Assembly (NCBI GenBank): GCA_017652965.1 | Contig: JAGBZZ010000014.1 | Span: 1 to 24,369 of the forward strand | DNA length: 24,369 nucleotides | Source: Clostridia bacterium | Lineage (GTDB): Bacteria; Bacillota_A; Clostridia; Oscillospirales; CAG-272 | Direction: 5' to 3' | Part shown: positions 23,895 to 24,369 of the stretch, piece by piece | Layout of the letters: each line of letters starts with the position of its first letter | Numbering within the stretch: position 1 is the first letter of the stretch | Made by a program: the position numbers and the translations under genes | Notes under the pieces: model-generated | Told to the model about the DNA's origin: nothing | Seen by the model: only the letters and a program-made list of their open reading frames with translations | The model's database searches: none

Positions 23895-24369
23895 ATGAAA
23901 AAGACAATCTTTCGCTTGCTTCTCTCGCTTCTCCTGATCTCCGTGCTGGTCGGCGCATTGGCCGCCTGCGGCGATCCTGCCGAGTTCACCGTTACGGTGA
24001 AGGACGGCGACACAACGCTGAAGACCTATACCGTAGCCTCCGGCACCGCCCCTGCGATCCACGCGGCCGATCTTGCCAAGACCGGCTACAGTCTGCTTGG
24101 GCTTTACACCGATGCCGACATGACGGCCGAGTTTGCCCCCACAAACGGCACCTACCCCACCGTCACGGCCGACCTTACCCTCTACGCCAAGTACGGGGCC
24201 AAGGAATACTCGGTGTTCATCGACTACAACAATGACGGTAGCGATGACCTGGAAACGACCTTCACCTACGGCGCCCCCTACACCCTGGAGACCCCGCCCG
24301 AGCGGATCGGATACCGCTTTATCTCCTACGTTTACCGCGGTGCCGATTTCCCGATGAGCGGCACCTTCA
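23895..24369 (+). CDS. Lipoprotein with Listeria/Bacteroides-type (Flg_new) repeats, cut by the window edge
   Basis: 158 residues are visible from an ATG at 23895 preceded by AAAGAGGTATTTACC. MKKTIFRLLLSLLLISVLVG is a lipoprotein signal with lipobox LAAC, so Cys25 should be lipidated and the protein held outside the membrane. Residues about 61-100 form one Listeria/Bacteroides repeat: GYSLLGLYTDADMTAEF, then VTADLTLYAKY. A second related unit starts near 128 (PPERIGYRFISYVYRGADF). Such repeats occur in surface proteins of Gram-positive gut bacteria. It is 111 nt from the previous gene and may share its transcript. The 3' end is outside the window. Confidence 0.88.
   Translation, partial: MKKTIFRLLLSLLLISVLVGALAACGDPAEFTVTVKDGDTTLKTYTVASGTAPAIHAADLAKTGYSLLGLYTDADMTAEFAPTNGTYPTVTADLTLYAKYGAKEYSVFIDYNNDGSDDLETTFTYGAPYTLETPPERIGYRFISYVYRGADFPMSGTF

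Overview
The window looks like a chromosomal segment of a GC-rich member of the Firmicutes (class Clostridia). The left-hand block follows the order known from Bacillus and Clostridium (yicC, remA, rpoZ, priA, def, fmt, rsmB, rlmN, prpC, prkC). Shine-Dalgarno sequences of the GGAGG type precede most genes, and the clear promoters have sigma-A type -35/-10 boxes 17 bp apart. The last gene encodes a lipoprotein with a Listeria/Bacteroides-type repeat, common in gut Clostridia. I see no rRNA, tRNA, insertion sequence, phage gene or CRISPR array.

Region 1 (1-10772, minus strand) is one long tightly packed operon read right to left: nrdR, yicC, remA, rpoZ, priA, def, fmt, a yugP-type zinc protease, rsmB, an open reading frame joining rlmN to a PP2C phosphatase (prpC), and a prkC-type Ser/Thr kinase cut by the window edge. 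It combines replication restart, translation start and N-terminal processing, rRNA modification, nucleotide-reduction control and a reversible phosphorylation pair. gmk and coaBC, which sit in this cluster in B. subtilis, are absent.

Region 2 (10674-13223) starts with a 543-bp non-coding stretch holding divergent promoters. It then has a plus-strand beta-propeller-like protein of unknown function behind a consensus promoter, and a convergent RluA-family pseudouridine synthase. These two genes meet at a terminator hairpin.

Region 3 (13224-18750, plus strand) is a nucleoside-salvage operon: deoC, deoD and a pyrimidine-nucleoside phosphorylase gene, followed by a 913-residue cytoplasmic protein resembling a GH20-type glycoside hydrolase. 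It closes with a strong intrinsic terminator. The two phosphorylases release (deoxy)ribose-1-phosphate and DeoC cleaves deoxyribose-5-phosphate; the phosphopentomutase that links them is not in view.

Region 4 (18751-24369, plus strand) begins with about 620 bp without a gene, including an unexplained GC-rich island. A good promoter follows, driving what I think is the least familiar system here. Its first gene is a single reading frame joining a roughly 490-residue, apparently internally duplicated YwaF-like membrane domain to an ABC ATPase. Then come an ABC-2 type permease overlapping it by 4 nt, a small membrane-anchored Ig-like protein, and a lipoprotein cut by the window edge.

Two junctions stand out. 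At rlmN/prpC and at YwaF/ATPase, two proteins that are normally separate share one frame with no stop codon, yet a good Shine-Dalgarno and start codon sit exactly at the second protein's expected N-terminus.
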